DNA of 6,301 bases from JAHCHL01 sp964546835. GTDB lineage: Bacteria; Armatimonadota; Fimbriimonadia; Fimbriimonadales; ATM1. Under the pieces are notes generated by a model. That model saw only the letters and a program-made list of their open reading frames with translations. It was not told the origin of the DNA and did not search any database. Shown here piece by piece: positions 1 through 6,055 of the stretch (the stretch's first letter is position 1; every line of letters begins with the position of its first letter). Location: the NCBI GenBank assembly GCA_964546835.1, contig CAZJKW010000121.1:1-6301 (forward strand). Direction: 5' to 3'. Made by a program: the position numbers and the translations under genes.

Positions 1-543
1 GGCGAAATGAGAGACCATGAAACCGCAACCATAGCAATGGAAGCCGCACTTACGGGTCACCTCGTTCTAAGTACGCTGCACACCAACGACTCAGCGGGCG
101 CAGCCACCCGGTTGATTGATATGGGCGTCGAACCGTTCCTGATTTCAAGCTCCATTATCGGCGTTCAGGCCCAGAGGTTAGTGCGAACAATTTGCCCCAA
201 ATGCCGCGAGCAATACACCCTCCCAAGAGAAGCCCTTCTCAGGTATGGCTTCCCTCTTCCCGATGAAGTCGGCGTGGAAACCAACGGAATGATCAATCTC
301 TTCCGTGGCAAAGGTTGCGACCATTGCATGGGAACGGGTTACAAGGGGCGTTCTGGGGTTCACGAGCTGATGGTTTTTACCGATGATATTAGGGACGCAG
401 TATTGAAAAAAGAACCAAGCCATAACATCAGGTCAATGGCTGTTGAAGGCGGCATGAGGACTTTGCAAGCCGACGCAGTCCAAAAAATCTTGCTTGGAAT
501 TACATCGGTCGACGAAGTTCTAAGGGTGATTTACGCGGGGTAA
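1..543 (+). CDS. pilB: Type IV pilus assembly ATPase PilB/GspE, C-terminal part (5' end outside window)
   Basis: This is the last 180 residues of a secretion-superfamily hexameric ATPase that powers pilus extension from the cytoplasmic side of the inner membrane. The reading frame is open from base 1, so the first ATG at 7 is internal. Residues 1-5 (GEMRD) are the end of the Walker B region. Residues 18-30 (TGHLVLSTLHTND) are the His box. A tetracysteine zinc site follows, with CPKC at 65-68 and CDHC at 106-109, then GTGYKGRSGVHELM. The zinc site is typical of PilB/GspE and absent from PilT, so it settles extension-type over retraction-type. The fragment ends in the usual family C-terminus (TLQADAVQKILLGITSVDEV). 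The stop lies 5 bases before the next gene, which suggests co-transcription. PilB is preferred over GspE because pilT lies nearby; GspE of a type II secretion system cannot be fully excluded without the N-terminus. Confidence 0.93.
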   Translation, partial: GEMRDHETATIAMEAALTGHLVLSTLHTNDSAGAATRLIDMGVEPFLISSSIIGVQAQRLVRTICPKCREQYTLPREALLRYGFPLPDEVGVETNGMINLFRGKGCDHCMGTGYKGRSGVHELMVFTDDIRDAVLKKEPSHNIRSMAVEGGMRTLQADAVQKILLGITSVDEVLRVIYAG

Positions 544-548
544 AAATT

Positions 549-1430
549 ATGGAAACCGGCGCTCAAACACAAAAACCGAATCTGGACCAAATCATGTCGC
601 GAGTAGGCGAAATTGCGGCAATGCCACAAGTCGTTTACAAAATTATCGAGTTAACCGGAACAACCGCAACCGCCGCCCATGCAATCGAAGAAGCGATTTC
701 CATTGATCCCGGCTTCAGTAGTAAAGTTTTGATTCTTGCAAACAGCGCATTTTATGCTCTGCCGAGACGGGTTACCAGCATTCGCGAAGCGGCAACTTTT
801 ATGGGTTACAAAACCATTCGACAGTTAGCAATGACGGTCGGTGTTTTTGATATGTTCGTTGGCAAAACCGATGCGGGAAGCATGAGAAGAAGAACATGGT
901 GGCGACATTCAGTTGACACGGCAGTCTGCGCAAAAACTATCGGCGATGAAGTTCCAACAGTCGAACCTGAAGATGCATACACTTGCGGCCTCTTGCATGA
1001 TGTTGGGAAATCACTTTTAGATCGCTATGCAGAAGGAAACTATGAGCGCGTTGAACAATTTATCTCCGCTGGTGTTGATACATTGATTGCCGAAAGAACT
1101 GTTTTCGGATGCACTCACGCTGAATTAGGTGGAGCAGCAGCAAGTCAATGGAATCTACCGGCGATGATTGTCGAAGGAGTTGAACAGCACCACGGACCTG
1201 CAACCGGCGCATTCAAAGAACACGTCGCAATCACTTGTTTAGCAAGCGAAATTGCACACGAAATTGTTTCCGGAACCAAACGCGAGACGGACAACGCAGA
1301 AAATAAAGAGATTGAACACGTTTTCAGCCCGTGGGCAACCGACATCTTAAAATTCGACCAACAAAAAGTTGAAAAAGTTTTTCAGCATTGCAAACTGGCA
1401 ATCAGTGACCGGTCTGCACTTTCCATGTAG
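549..1430 (+). CDS. HDOD domain protein encoded between pilB and pilT
   Basis: This 293-residue protein is dominated by one HDOD domain (about residues 14-215), a degenerate relative of the HD phosphohydrolase fold found in bacterial signalling and motility proteins. Diagnostic stretches are MSRVGEIAAMPQVVYKI (16-32), SIDPGFSSKVLILANSAFYA (51-70), SIREAATFMGYKTIRQLA (77-94), GLLHDVGKSLLD (147-158) and VEGVEQHHGP (208-217). Several HD-type metal ligands remain: H120, H150-D151, H190 and H214-H215. The Asp normally expected near the end of the HD fold appears replaced, with CLASEI at 230-235 where LAD would be typical. There is no GYP motif, so c-di-GMP hydrolysis is not expected. No signal peptide or membrane segment is seen, so it should be cytoplasmic. 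The ATG at 549 follows a weak GGGG-type binding site. Its position between the two pilus ATPases suggests a role in pilus regulation, which is inference from context only. Confidence 0.9.
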   Translation: METGAQTQKPNLDQIMSRVGEIAAMPQVVYKIIELTGTTATAAHAIEEAISIDPGFSSKVLILANSAFYALPRRVTSIREAATFMGYKTIRQLAMTVGVFDMFVGKTDAGSMRRRTWWRHSVDTAVCAKTIGDEVPTVEPEDAYTCGLLHDVGKSLLDRYAEGNYERVEQFISAGVDTLIAERTVFGCTHAELGGAAASQWNLPAMIVEGVEQHHGPATGAFKEHVAITCLASEIAHEIVSGTKRETDNAENKEIEHVFSPWATDILKFDQQKVEKVFQHCKLAISDRSALSM

Positions 1431-1433
1431 GAG
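1429..1433 (+). promoter_or_regulatory. Ribosome binding site of pilT
   Basis: AGGAG lies 5 bases before the ATG at 1439 and overlaps the TAG stop of the HDOD gene (1428-1430). The overlap supports translational coupling between the two genes and fixes the pilT start. Confidence 0.75.
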
Positions 1434-1438
1434 CACAT

Positions 1439-2665
1439 ATGAGCGAAGGATTTGATTGGAGCAAAGTTGTAGACAGTTCACCGGTAAAAAAATCGGATTT
1501 CCCGGAACCAATGGACATTGACCCGAGAAATGGCCAACCGATTGAAATCGTTCATGCAGAATCTCCAAAAACAATTTTCCATGAAGAACAACTGAACTCA
1601 CTTGACGATGTCCACATTGACGACCTCTTAAGAATGTGCGTCGAAAGAAAAGGCTCTGATTTGCACATTACTTCAGGACTTCCTCCAACCATCCGGTTAG
1701 ATGGTGAATTAACTCAATTGCCATTTGAACCGTTTACTGCACAACAGACACAAAGAATGATTTATGAAATCATCAGTGATGATAATGTCAATCAATTCGA
1801 AACGACCCACGAATTGGACATATCATACGGCGTTAAAGATCTCGCCCGTTTTCGTGTTAATGTTTACATGCAGCGTGATTCTGTTTCAGCCGCATTGCGT
1901 GTTATTCCAACCAAAATCCCGTCTTTCGAAGAACTTCGACTTCCACCCATTGTCCGCGAAATGAGCAAACGATCGAGCGGATTGATTCTTGTAACCGGAC
2001 CAACAGGTTCCGGTAAGTCAACAACCATTGCCTCCATGATAGACGACATTAACGCATCAAGAAAATGTCATATCATGACCATCGAAGACCCGATTGAATA
2101 CCTACACTTTCACAAATCTGCAATGGTCAATCAACGCGAAGTCCATCACGACACACTCACTTTTAACAACGCATTGCGAGCGGTGCTTCGCGAAGACCCG
2201 GATGTCATTCTTGTGGGTGAAATGCGTGACTTAGAAACCATCACTGCCGCATTAACGCTTGCTGAAACCGGACACTTAGTATTTGGAACTTTGCACACCC
2301 GAAACTGTCCACAAACGGTTGACAGAATTGTTGACGTTTTTCCGCCGGAACAACAAGAACAAATCCGAGTTCTACTCGGCAATACATTGGAAGGCGTACT
2401 TGCTCAACAATTGGTTCCAAAACTTGGCGGAGGCAGAATGGCTGCTATCGAAGTCATGATTGCAAAACCGGCAATTCGCAACTTGATTCGTGAAGGAAAA
2501 ACGCACCAAATGTATAGCGTCCTCGAAACCAGCAGCAACGTTGGCATGCAAACGATGGATCGCGCCCTGATGGACATTTACAAAAACGGATACGTCGCAT
2601 TTGACGAAGCGTTGATGCGAGCCATAGACCAAGACAACTTTGCAAAACTCGCAAAAGCAGCATAA
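1439..2665 (+). CDS. pilT: Type IV pilus retraction ATPase PilT with N-terminal extension
   Basis: This is a complete PilT of 408 residues, a hexameric ATPase that depolymerises the pilus and drives twitching motility. The PAS-like N-terminal domain begins near residue 58 (IDDLLRMCVERKGSDLHITS, 60-79). The motor motifs are all present: Walker A GPTGSGKST (187-195), Asp box TIEDPIEY (214-221), Walker B DPDVILVGEMRD (253-264), His box TGHLVFGTLHT (277-287), and the PilT signature AIRNLIRE (345-352) with GKTHQMYSVLETS after it. There is no tetracysteine zinc site, which agrees with PilT rather than PilB. Canonical PilT is about 345 residues. The excess is an N-terminal stretch of about 57 residues that is acidic and proline-containing, with no recognised domain. 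The start at 1439 is supported by AGGAG 5 bases upstream. It lies 8 bases after the HDOD gene and 16 bases before the DinB-like gene, so an operon is likely. Confidence 0.96.
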   Translation: MSEGFDWSKVVDSSPVKKSDFPEPMDIDPRNGQPIEIVHAESPKTIFHEEQLNSLDDVHIDDLLRMCVERKGSDLHITSGLPPTIRLDGELTQLPFEPFTAQQTQRMIYEIISDDNVNQFETTHELDISYGVKDLARFRVNVYMQRDSVSAALRVIPTKIPSFEELRLPPIVREMSKRSSGLILVTGPTGSGKSTTIASMIDDINASRKCHIMTIEDPIEYLHFHKSAMVNQREVHHDTLTFNNALRAVLREDPDVILVGEMRDLETITAALTLAETGHLVFGTLHTRNCPQTVDRIVDVFPPEQQEQIRVLLGNTLEGVLAQQLVPKLGGGRMAAIEVMIAKPAIRNLIREGKTHQMYSVLETSSNVGMQTMDRALMDIYKNGYVAFDEALMRAIDQDNFAKLAKAA

Positions 2666-2678
2666 AAGGTAACCTTTT
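2664..2678. promoter_or_regulatory. 15-base palindrome at the pilT / DinB-like junction
   Basis: AAAAGGT-A-ACCTTTT is a perfect inverted repeat with 7-base arms and a 1-base centre. It overlaps the pilT stop codon and ends 3 bases before the GTG start of the next gene. The one-base centre is too short for an RNA hairpin loop, so full pairing in the transcript is not expected. It could be a DNA operator or chance. Its left arm also supplies the only Shine-Dalgarno-like AAAGG for the GTG start. Confidence 0.3.
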
Positions 2679-2681
2679 CGT

Positions 2682-3182
2682 GTGAACCACGAATTGCTGC
2701 TTGAATCTTGGGATAGACAATGCAATATTATCAACAATCTCGCAAATTTGGTAGATGATAACAACAAATTTGCAAAACCAAACGATATCGGTTGGCCGCT
2801 TTACCATCAACTTTGCCATATACAAATGGTCAGAAAGTACTGGCTAAGTGAATCTTCCCCGGCACACTCAGAATCGCTTGGAAATCTGTTTTCCGTAGTA
2901 GAGGAAGAATGGACACCAACCGAAGATTTGAACGAAATCAAGAAGCACTTAACGCTTAGCGAACAAGCAATCAGAACGGCAACGAAAGAAGCAATTGAAA
3001 ACGATGTTAAGAAATTCGGACCGTATGACCATCCAACTTTCTTTCTTCAACACATGATTTGGCACGAGGGATATCACGCGGCACTTATCATGCATGCGCT
3101 CATCAACTCCGGTAATGCACCTTCCGAAGAATGGGAAGAAATTAACATTTGGTCTCAATGGCGAGATTCTGAAATCATCTAA
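2682..3182 (+). CDS. DinB/YfiT-like four-helix protein
   Basis: This is a 166-residue soluble protein of the DinB-like superfamily, four-helix bundles that usually bind a metal through three histidines and include bacillithiol- or mycothiol-dependent transferases as well as many uncharacterised members. The N-terminal helix HELLLESWDRQCNIINNLA, then YHQLCHIQMVRKYW (41-54), and the final FLQHMIWHEGYHAALIMHAL (121-140) follow the family layout. The likely ligands are H46, H128 and H132; H42 and H124 lie close by. The start is GTG at 2682, because the first helix begins at once and there is no later Met before residue 49. Its ribosome site (AAAGG, about 12 bases upstream) is weak, so translation may be coupled to pilT, which ends 16 bases earlier. 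No link between this family and pili is known to me. The substrate is unknown. Confidence 0.8.
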   Translation: MNHELLLESWDRQCNIINNLANLVDDNNKFAKPNDIGWPLYHQLCHIQMVRKYWLSESSPAHSESLGNLFSVVEEEWTPTEDLNEIKKHLTLSEQAIRTATKEAIENDVKKFGPYDHPTFFLQHMIWHEGYHAALIMHALINSGNAPSEEWEEINIWSQWRDSEII

Positions 3183-3304
3183 CCTGAAGCCCATCGTTAC
3201 GGAATTCGCAACCAATTCCCAAATGTTTCCGGAACAATTCATAAGACACCTCGCATCCCTTCTTCCGTTTTCATCGTCATTAGTTCACCCTTAATAGGCC
3301 TTTT

Positions 3305-3310
3305 GGAGGA
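3305..3310 (+). promoter_or_regulatory. Ribosome binding site that sets the DUF4870 gene start
   Basis: GGAGGA lies just before the ATG at 3315. A longer reading from TTG at 3303 would place this site inside the coding sequence as the codons for MEEQ, so the ATG at 3315 is the better start. Confidence 0.8.
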
Positions 3311-3314
3311 ACAA

Positions 3315-3794
3315 ATGTCAGACGAAACCCAAGGCGGAGCACCGCAAGACCCGGCACCGGAGCAACCACAAGGTTCCCCGCCGCCAAACTGGAACCAACC
3401 CCCAGCGGCAACGCCAGACCCGCACGGACTCGGCCCAACTTCCATGGGAATGGCTCCTCATGTTGCTGGCGCACTCAGTTACGTGCTCGGATGGATTACC
3501 GGTCTCATTTTCTTTTTGTCCGAAAAACAAAATAAATTTGTAAAATTCCACGCAATGCAATCATTGGTTCTATCGGGTGCCTATTTCATTCTATATATGG
3601 TGCTTGGAATGTTGTTGTTCCCAATGATTTTCAGTGCAAGTTTGGGACTCATGAGCACTTTCCTTCTGATTCTCAATCTCATCGGGCTGGGTGTTTTCAT
3701 TCTTTGGATTGTTTGCATCATCCAAGCAGCAACCGGAAAATGGTTCAAAATTCCAATGATTGGCGACTTGGCTGCCAAGTGGTCTGGCAACTAA
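3315..3794 (+). CDS. DUF4870 (Tic20-like) small membrane protein
   Basis: This 159-residue inner-membrane protein has a soluble, proline- and glutamine-rich N-terminus (1-40, several PxP-like stretches) followed by a DUF4870 domain. Family hallmarks are HVAGALSYVLGWITGLIFFL (49-68), the charged turn SEKQNKFVKFHAMQSL (69-84), and the ending KWFKIPMIGDLAAKW (142-156). Hydrophobic segments are at about 47-68, 82-105 and 110-138, which suggests three passes. The FHAMQ turn is the most conserved feature of the family. The fold is compared with Tic20, but the bacterial members have no established function. The start at ATG 3315 rests on GGAGGA immediately upstream. It is separated by 132 bases from the DinB-like gene, so it may have its own promoter, although I found no convincing -35/-10 pair. 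A strong terminator follows. Confidence 0.88.
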   Translation: MSDETQGGAPQDPAPEQPQGSPPPNWNQPPAATPDPHGLGPTSMGMAPHVAGALSYVLGWITGLIFFLSEKQNKFVKFHAMQSLVLSGAYFILYMVLGMLLFPMIFSASLGLMSTFLLILNLIGLGVFILWIVCIIQAATGKWFKIPMIGDLAAKWSGN

Positions 3795-3809
3795 ATCGTC
3801 ATTACTTCT

Positions 3810-3851
3810 AAATAGTCTCTCTCCAATTCAATGGAGAGAGACTATTTTTTT
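3810..3851. terminator. Rho-independent terminator, probably shared by convergent genes
   Basis: A perfect 15-base stem (3810-3824 with 3833-3847) encloses an 8-base loop. On the plus strand it is followed by a run of Ts up to 3851, a classic terminator for the DUF4870 gene. The TAA stop of the convergent minus-strand gene (3850-3852) sits in the T tract, so the same hairpin is the first structure after that gene too. Its minus-strand tail (CTATTTAGAAG) is poorer in T, so termination in that direction may be weaker. Confidence 0.92.
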
Positions 3852-4392
3852 ATTTCGGCCAAAGCCAACCAAACGTGCCGGCAGTAATTAATGTAAAAAC
3901 AATTGAGTCCAACAAATATGGAAAGACTCGAATGTTCTTAAACCAGATTGCAAATGGCATCCAGCCCAAAGCGTGTGCGCAAAATGCCACCGAACCGCAA
4001 ACTCTGAACTTTTGCAGGTATTCAGATTCTCCGTGCAATGCTTGCGAACCAATATAGGCAACAAAAATACCGACCACAATATAAAACAGCAACATTTGCA
4101 TGAGATTCGCACCCATGTTTGTCGGTCCATTAAAAATGGTCAAAACGCCCATCGGTCCTTTGTTCATTTTTTCTGTCATTTCGGGACTGTTCCAATTGCC
4201 GTCTTGACAAAATGGAAACATGTAGTTTCCGGGTTTGACAGTTCTCAGCATTTCCATTGCTTGTTCTTCATTCGGCAATCCCGTCAAATCGCCTCTATGA
4301 TGTTTGACCACCATATGCATGATAAAGGATGAAATCCATACAAAAACCGCCGAAACCAGAATCGGCATCCACAAATTAGATAAGAACTCCAC
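3850..4392 (-). CDS. Uncharacterised multi-pass membrane protein (about 4 TM)
   Basis: This 180-residue protein belongs to no family I can name with confidence. Four hydrophobic segments are visible, at about 7-29, 96-118, 129-151 and 156-178, with a long hydrophilic stretch between the first two. That stretch carries VVKHHRGDLTGLPNEEQAME (28-47), a KPGNYMFPFC motif (53-62) and GPMGVLTIFNGPTNMGANLM (79-98). The HH-R-D-x-x-GLP-x-E-E pattern and the KPGxYMFP pattern look conserved, and I have the impression that similar hypothetical proteins occur in several phyla. Possible metal or cofactor ligands are H26, H31, H32 and C62, which is inference only. The start is GTG at 4392, supported by a near-perfect Shine-Dalgarno sequence. 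The gene ends inside the terminator shared with the convergent DUF4870 gene, and a separate hairpin lies upstream, so it is probably transcribed alone. Confidence 0.85.
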   Translation of the reverse strand: MEFLSNLWMPILVSAVFVWISSFIMHMVVKHHRGDLTGLPNEEQAMEMLRTVKPGNYMFPFCQDGNWNSPEMTEKMNKGPMGVLTIFNGPTNMGANLMQMLLFYIVVGIFVAYIGSQALHGESEYLQKFRVCGSVAFCAHALGWMPFAIWFKNIRVFPYLLDSIVFTLITAGTFGWLWPK

Positions 4393-4395
4393 GGT

Positions 4396-4404
4396 TCACC
4401 TCCT
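4396..4404 (-). promoter_or_regulatory. Very strong ribosome binding site with GTG start
   Basis: Read on the minus strand, AGGAGGTGA lies 3 bases before the GTG at 4392, with the GGAGG core 6 bases away. This is essentially full complementarity to the 16S rRNA 3' end and decides the GTG start of the membrane protein gene. Confidence 0.85.
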
Positions 4405-4457
4405 AATTCGTGACGAATTCAGTTTCCGGATTGCTGCAAAATCGAACTCCACTAAAT

Positions 4458-4486
4458 AGAAAAGCCCCGCGTTACGGGGCTTTTCT
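4458..4486. terminator. Bidirectional-looking rho-independent terminator after the CHRD gene
   Basis: AGAAAAGCCCCG (4458-4469) and CGGGGCTTTTCT (4475-4486) form a 12-base stem with a 5-base loop. The GC-rich core is flanked by A and T tracts on both strands, so it can act in either direction. It lies 18 bases past the stop of the CHRD/PEP-CTERM gene (minus strand), which it should terminate, and upstream of the next minus-strand gene. Confidence 0.9.
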
Positions 4487-4503
4487 TACAAATCCGACCG
4501 AAC

Positions 4504-5013
4504 TTACTTTCGTTTTCTTCGGAAAAGAAGAGCAACTCCGGTTCCCAAAAGGGCGATTGTTGCCGGTTCAGGAACGGGCGTGGCTGTAATCTGCCCACGA
4601 ATTTCGCCACCGGGGAAAGTCGAAGAATGAACGTTTACATAGGTTTGTCCGTTGACCATCGCCGTTACCTGTGCGACCGTGAAAACTCCGGCACCGCTCA
4701 GTGAACCGCTGGTACCGCCAACAACCGTTAGAGGCCCGATGACTCCTGCATTAACTCCTGGCCCTGCAGGACCGTGAATATGCGCAGCAGTTGCTGGAGC
4801 CGTTAAGCCCGAAAATGATCCGGAAGTGACAGACCAGTTGCCGGTTACATCATCCAAAGTTCCAGTCACCAAACCGGTTCCGGGCGAAGCGTTAGGCGGA
4901 ACTTCTTCCAAGCCACTCATGACAGTGGTTGTCCAGTTGTACAAAATTGCGTTTCCACTGGCAGTGATGCCGAACACCAAGCCCGCAAGTAGAGAAAATC
5001 GTAATAGATTCAT
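4504..5013 (-). CDS. Secreted CHRD-domain protein with PEP-CTERM anchor
   Basis: This 169-residue exported protein has three parts. Residues 1-22 are a signal peptide (a short R5-containing n-region, a hydrophobic core, and a plausible cleavage near A18-A22). Residues about 25-143 form a CHRD domain, recognised by LSGLEEVPP-like VMSGLEEVPPNASPGTGLVT (31-50), AAHIHGPAGPG (76-86) and YVNVHSSTFPGGEIRGQI (125-142). Residues 147-169 are a PEP-CTERM sorting signal: VPEP (147-150), a hydrophobic helix, and the basic tail RRKRK. In known systems the tail is processed by an exosortase in the inner membrane and the protein goes to the envelope or extracellular matrix. CHRD was first described in chordin; its role in bacteria is unclear. 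The ATG at 5013 has GAGGAG 8 bases upstream. A TTG one codon earlier is a less likely start. A hairpin terminator follows the stop. Confidence 0.93.
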   Translation of the reverse strand: MNLLRFSLLAGLVFGITASGNAILYNWTTTVMSGLEEVPPNASPGTGLVTGTLDDVTGNWSVTSGSFSGLTAPATAAHIHGPAGPGVNAGVIGPLTVVGGTSGSLSGAGVFTVAQVTAMVNGQTYVNVHSSTFPGGEIRGQITATPVPEPATIALLGTGVALLFRRKRK

Positions 5014-5021
5014 CAATTGCT

Positions 5022-5027
5022 CTCCTC
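5022..5027 (-). promoter_or_regulatory. Ribosome binding site of the CHRD gene
   Basis: GAGGAG on the minus strand lies 8 bases before the ATG at 5013 and 5 bases before the alternative TTG at 5016. Both spacings work, and ATG is preferred as the stronger initiator. Confidence 0.65.
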
Positions 5028-5060
5028 AGGCAATGGCAAAATTCCATAGCCCTCCTATAC

Positions 5061-5090
5061 AGTATGCAGTTTTTTAGGCAAAAGTGACAG
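5061..5090 (-). promoter_or_regulatory. Candidate sigma-70 type promoter for the CHRD gene
   Basis: On the minus strand CTGTCA (-35, 4 of 6 consensus) is separated by 18 bases from CATACT (-10, 5 of 6). This would give a 5' leader of roughly 40-45 bases before the ATG at 5013. The sequence just upstream contains an A-rich run. The match is moderate and the promoter consensus of this organism is unknown. Confidence 0.35.
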
Positions 5091-5169
5091 AGTTTTTTTC
5101 GCGGTTAAGTTCTGAATGTACCGCAGAAAGAAGAGAAATCCCGTAAAAATCAAAAGAGACTGATGTCCA

Positions 5170-6055
5170 TTACGGAAATTTTGCAATTCCGGAATTTCCT
5201 GACTTAATCGGTGCGATATCCAAATAGCCGCCATTTTTCAAATGAGGCCAATACTGGTTATTTCGTGTATCTCGATCTCTTAAGAAAGGGCTTGCCGAAA
5301 TGCAGGTTGCTTTCCAATTTAGTTCCCTGCCTTCAATATCTCGATTCATTGATTCGTGGATTTCTGTTTGTCCTTTTGGAATTCTTAGAGATATGTTTAA
5401 ATCGTTGCTAAAGTCATCCGGCTTTATAGGTTTCATTGCCGGAATTCGTACGTTGACTCCATCAGTCCCTGCCAGCACCATAAAAGATGCCTTGCTGATG
5501 TACTTTTTCGGCTCACCAAAAAGAAAACCTTGGACAACTCCAAAATCCTTGAAATCAGTGTCAAAACCGGCTTCTTTTTGTCCCAAAAATCTGGCAGGTT
5601 TTCCTAACTTGATTTGATAAAGTTCTGCTCGAACTTTCGCAGGCAAAACATCGGGAATTCTAAATTGATATCTTCTGTACGGGTCGCCTTGCGGATGTTT
5701 GTTTTGATTGATGTAATCTACCCGCATGAACTCATATGCAGGTCGTCGCCCTACATTTTTGATTCCTTCCAATTCTCCATTAATTCNNNNNNNNNNCGTA
5801 TCCATTTCCACCGTATTTGTCTTCTGCTTTTGTAACGGTAAGGGTCTTGATTTGAACATCGGCGGCAGTTGATTCGTTTTTCAAGTCTTTACCGGGAACA
5901 AAACCAAGTGGAATTTCGGACTTGCCGAAAATTCCAAGTTCGATTCCAATCGGCGGAAGTGGCAGGGTTCCAGTAGGAGGCGTATTCCGAGAAAGTAAGC
6001 CGTCTTGGTTCGAGATAAACAAAACTAAAGTTGAAATCAACGAAAGCATGAGCAT
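5170..6055 (-). CDS. Uncharacterised, probably exported or membrane-anchored protein, interrupted by an assembly gap
   Basis: Two minus-strand open frames meet at a run of ten Ns. The upstream part gives an N-terminal hydrophobic stretch (MLMLSLISTLVLFISNQDG), which may be a signal peptide or anchor lacking a positive n-region. A proline-rich segment (TPPTGTLPLPPIGIELGIFG) and a charged region ending DKYGGNGY follow. The downstream part, 204 residues, continues with INGELEGIKNVGRRPAYEF and ends SGIAKFP before TAA. It is mostly beta-prone and charged, with no motif I recognise. The two frames agree only if the real gap length is a multiple of three, so the ten Ns are a placeholder and this is most likely one gene of about 290 residues or more. 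Start candidates are ATG 6055, ATG 6049 and TTG 6067; none has a good ribosome site. Function unknown. It lies 156 bases upstream of the CHRD gene on the same strand. Confidence 0.65.
5787..5796. other. Ten-base N run (assembly gap)
   Basis: The run of ten Ns interrupts the minus-strand gene. The codon phase on both sides requires a gap of 3n bases, including zero, if the gene is intact. Ten is therefore a scaffolding placeholder, or the gene carries a real frameshift. Confidence 0.95.

Noticed and set aside
2372..2825. Two long minus-strand frames opposite the pilT end and DinB-like gene
   Set aside because: Both overlap strongly supported plus-strand genes, and their products are Cys/Ser-rich shadow sequences.
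3201..3219. GGAATT / AATTCC inverted repeat after the DinB-like gene
   Set aside because: It has a 6-base AT-rich stem, a 7-base loop and no T tract, so it is not a credible terminator.
3303..3314. TTG start adding four codons to the DUF4870 gene
   Set aside because: These codons are the Shine-Dalgarno sequence GGAGGA itself; the ATG at 3315 is well placed after it.
3973..4332. 119-codon plus-strand open frame
   Set aside because: It is antisense to the well-supported membrane protein gene, is rich in His/Cys/Phe in a non-protein-like way, and has no ribosome site.
5101..5124. GCGGT / ACCGC inverted repeat between the gapped gene and the CHRD gene
   Set aside because: It has only a 5-base stem with a large loop, and an A tract rather than a T tract follows it in the minus-strand transcript.
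5185..5196. AATTCCGGAATT 12-base palindrome
   Set aside because: It lies inside the last codons of the gapped gene and is explained by coding sequence (NSGI); no regulatory context.
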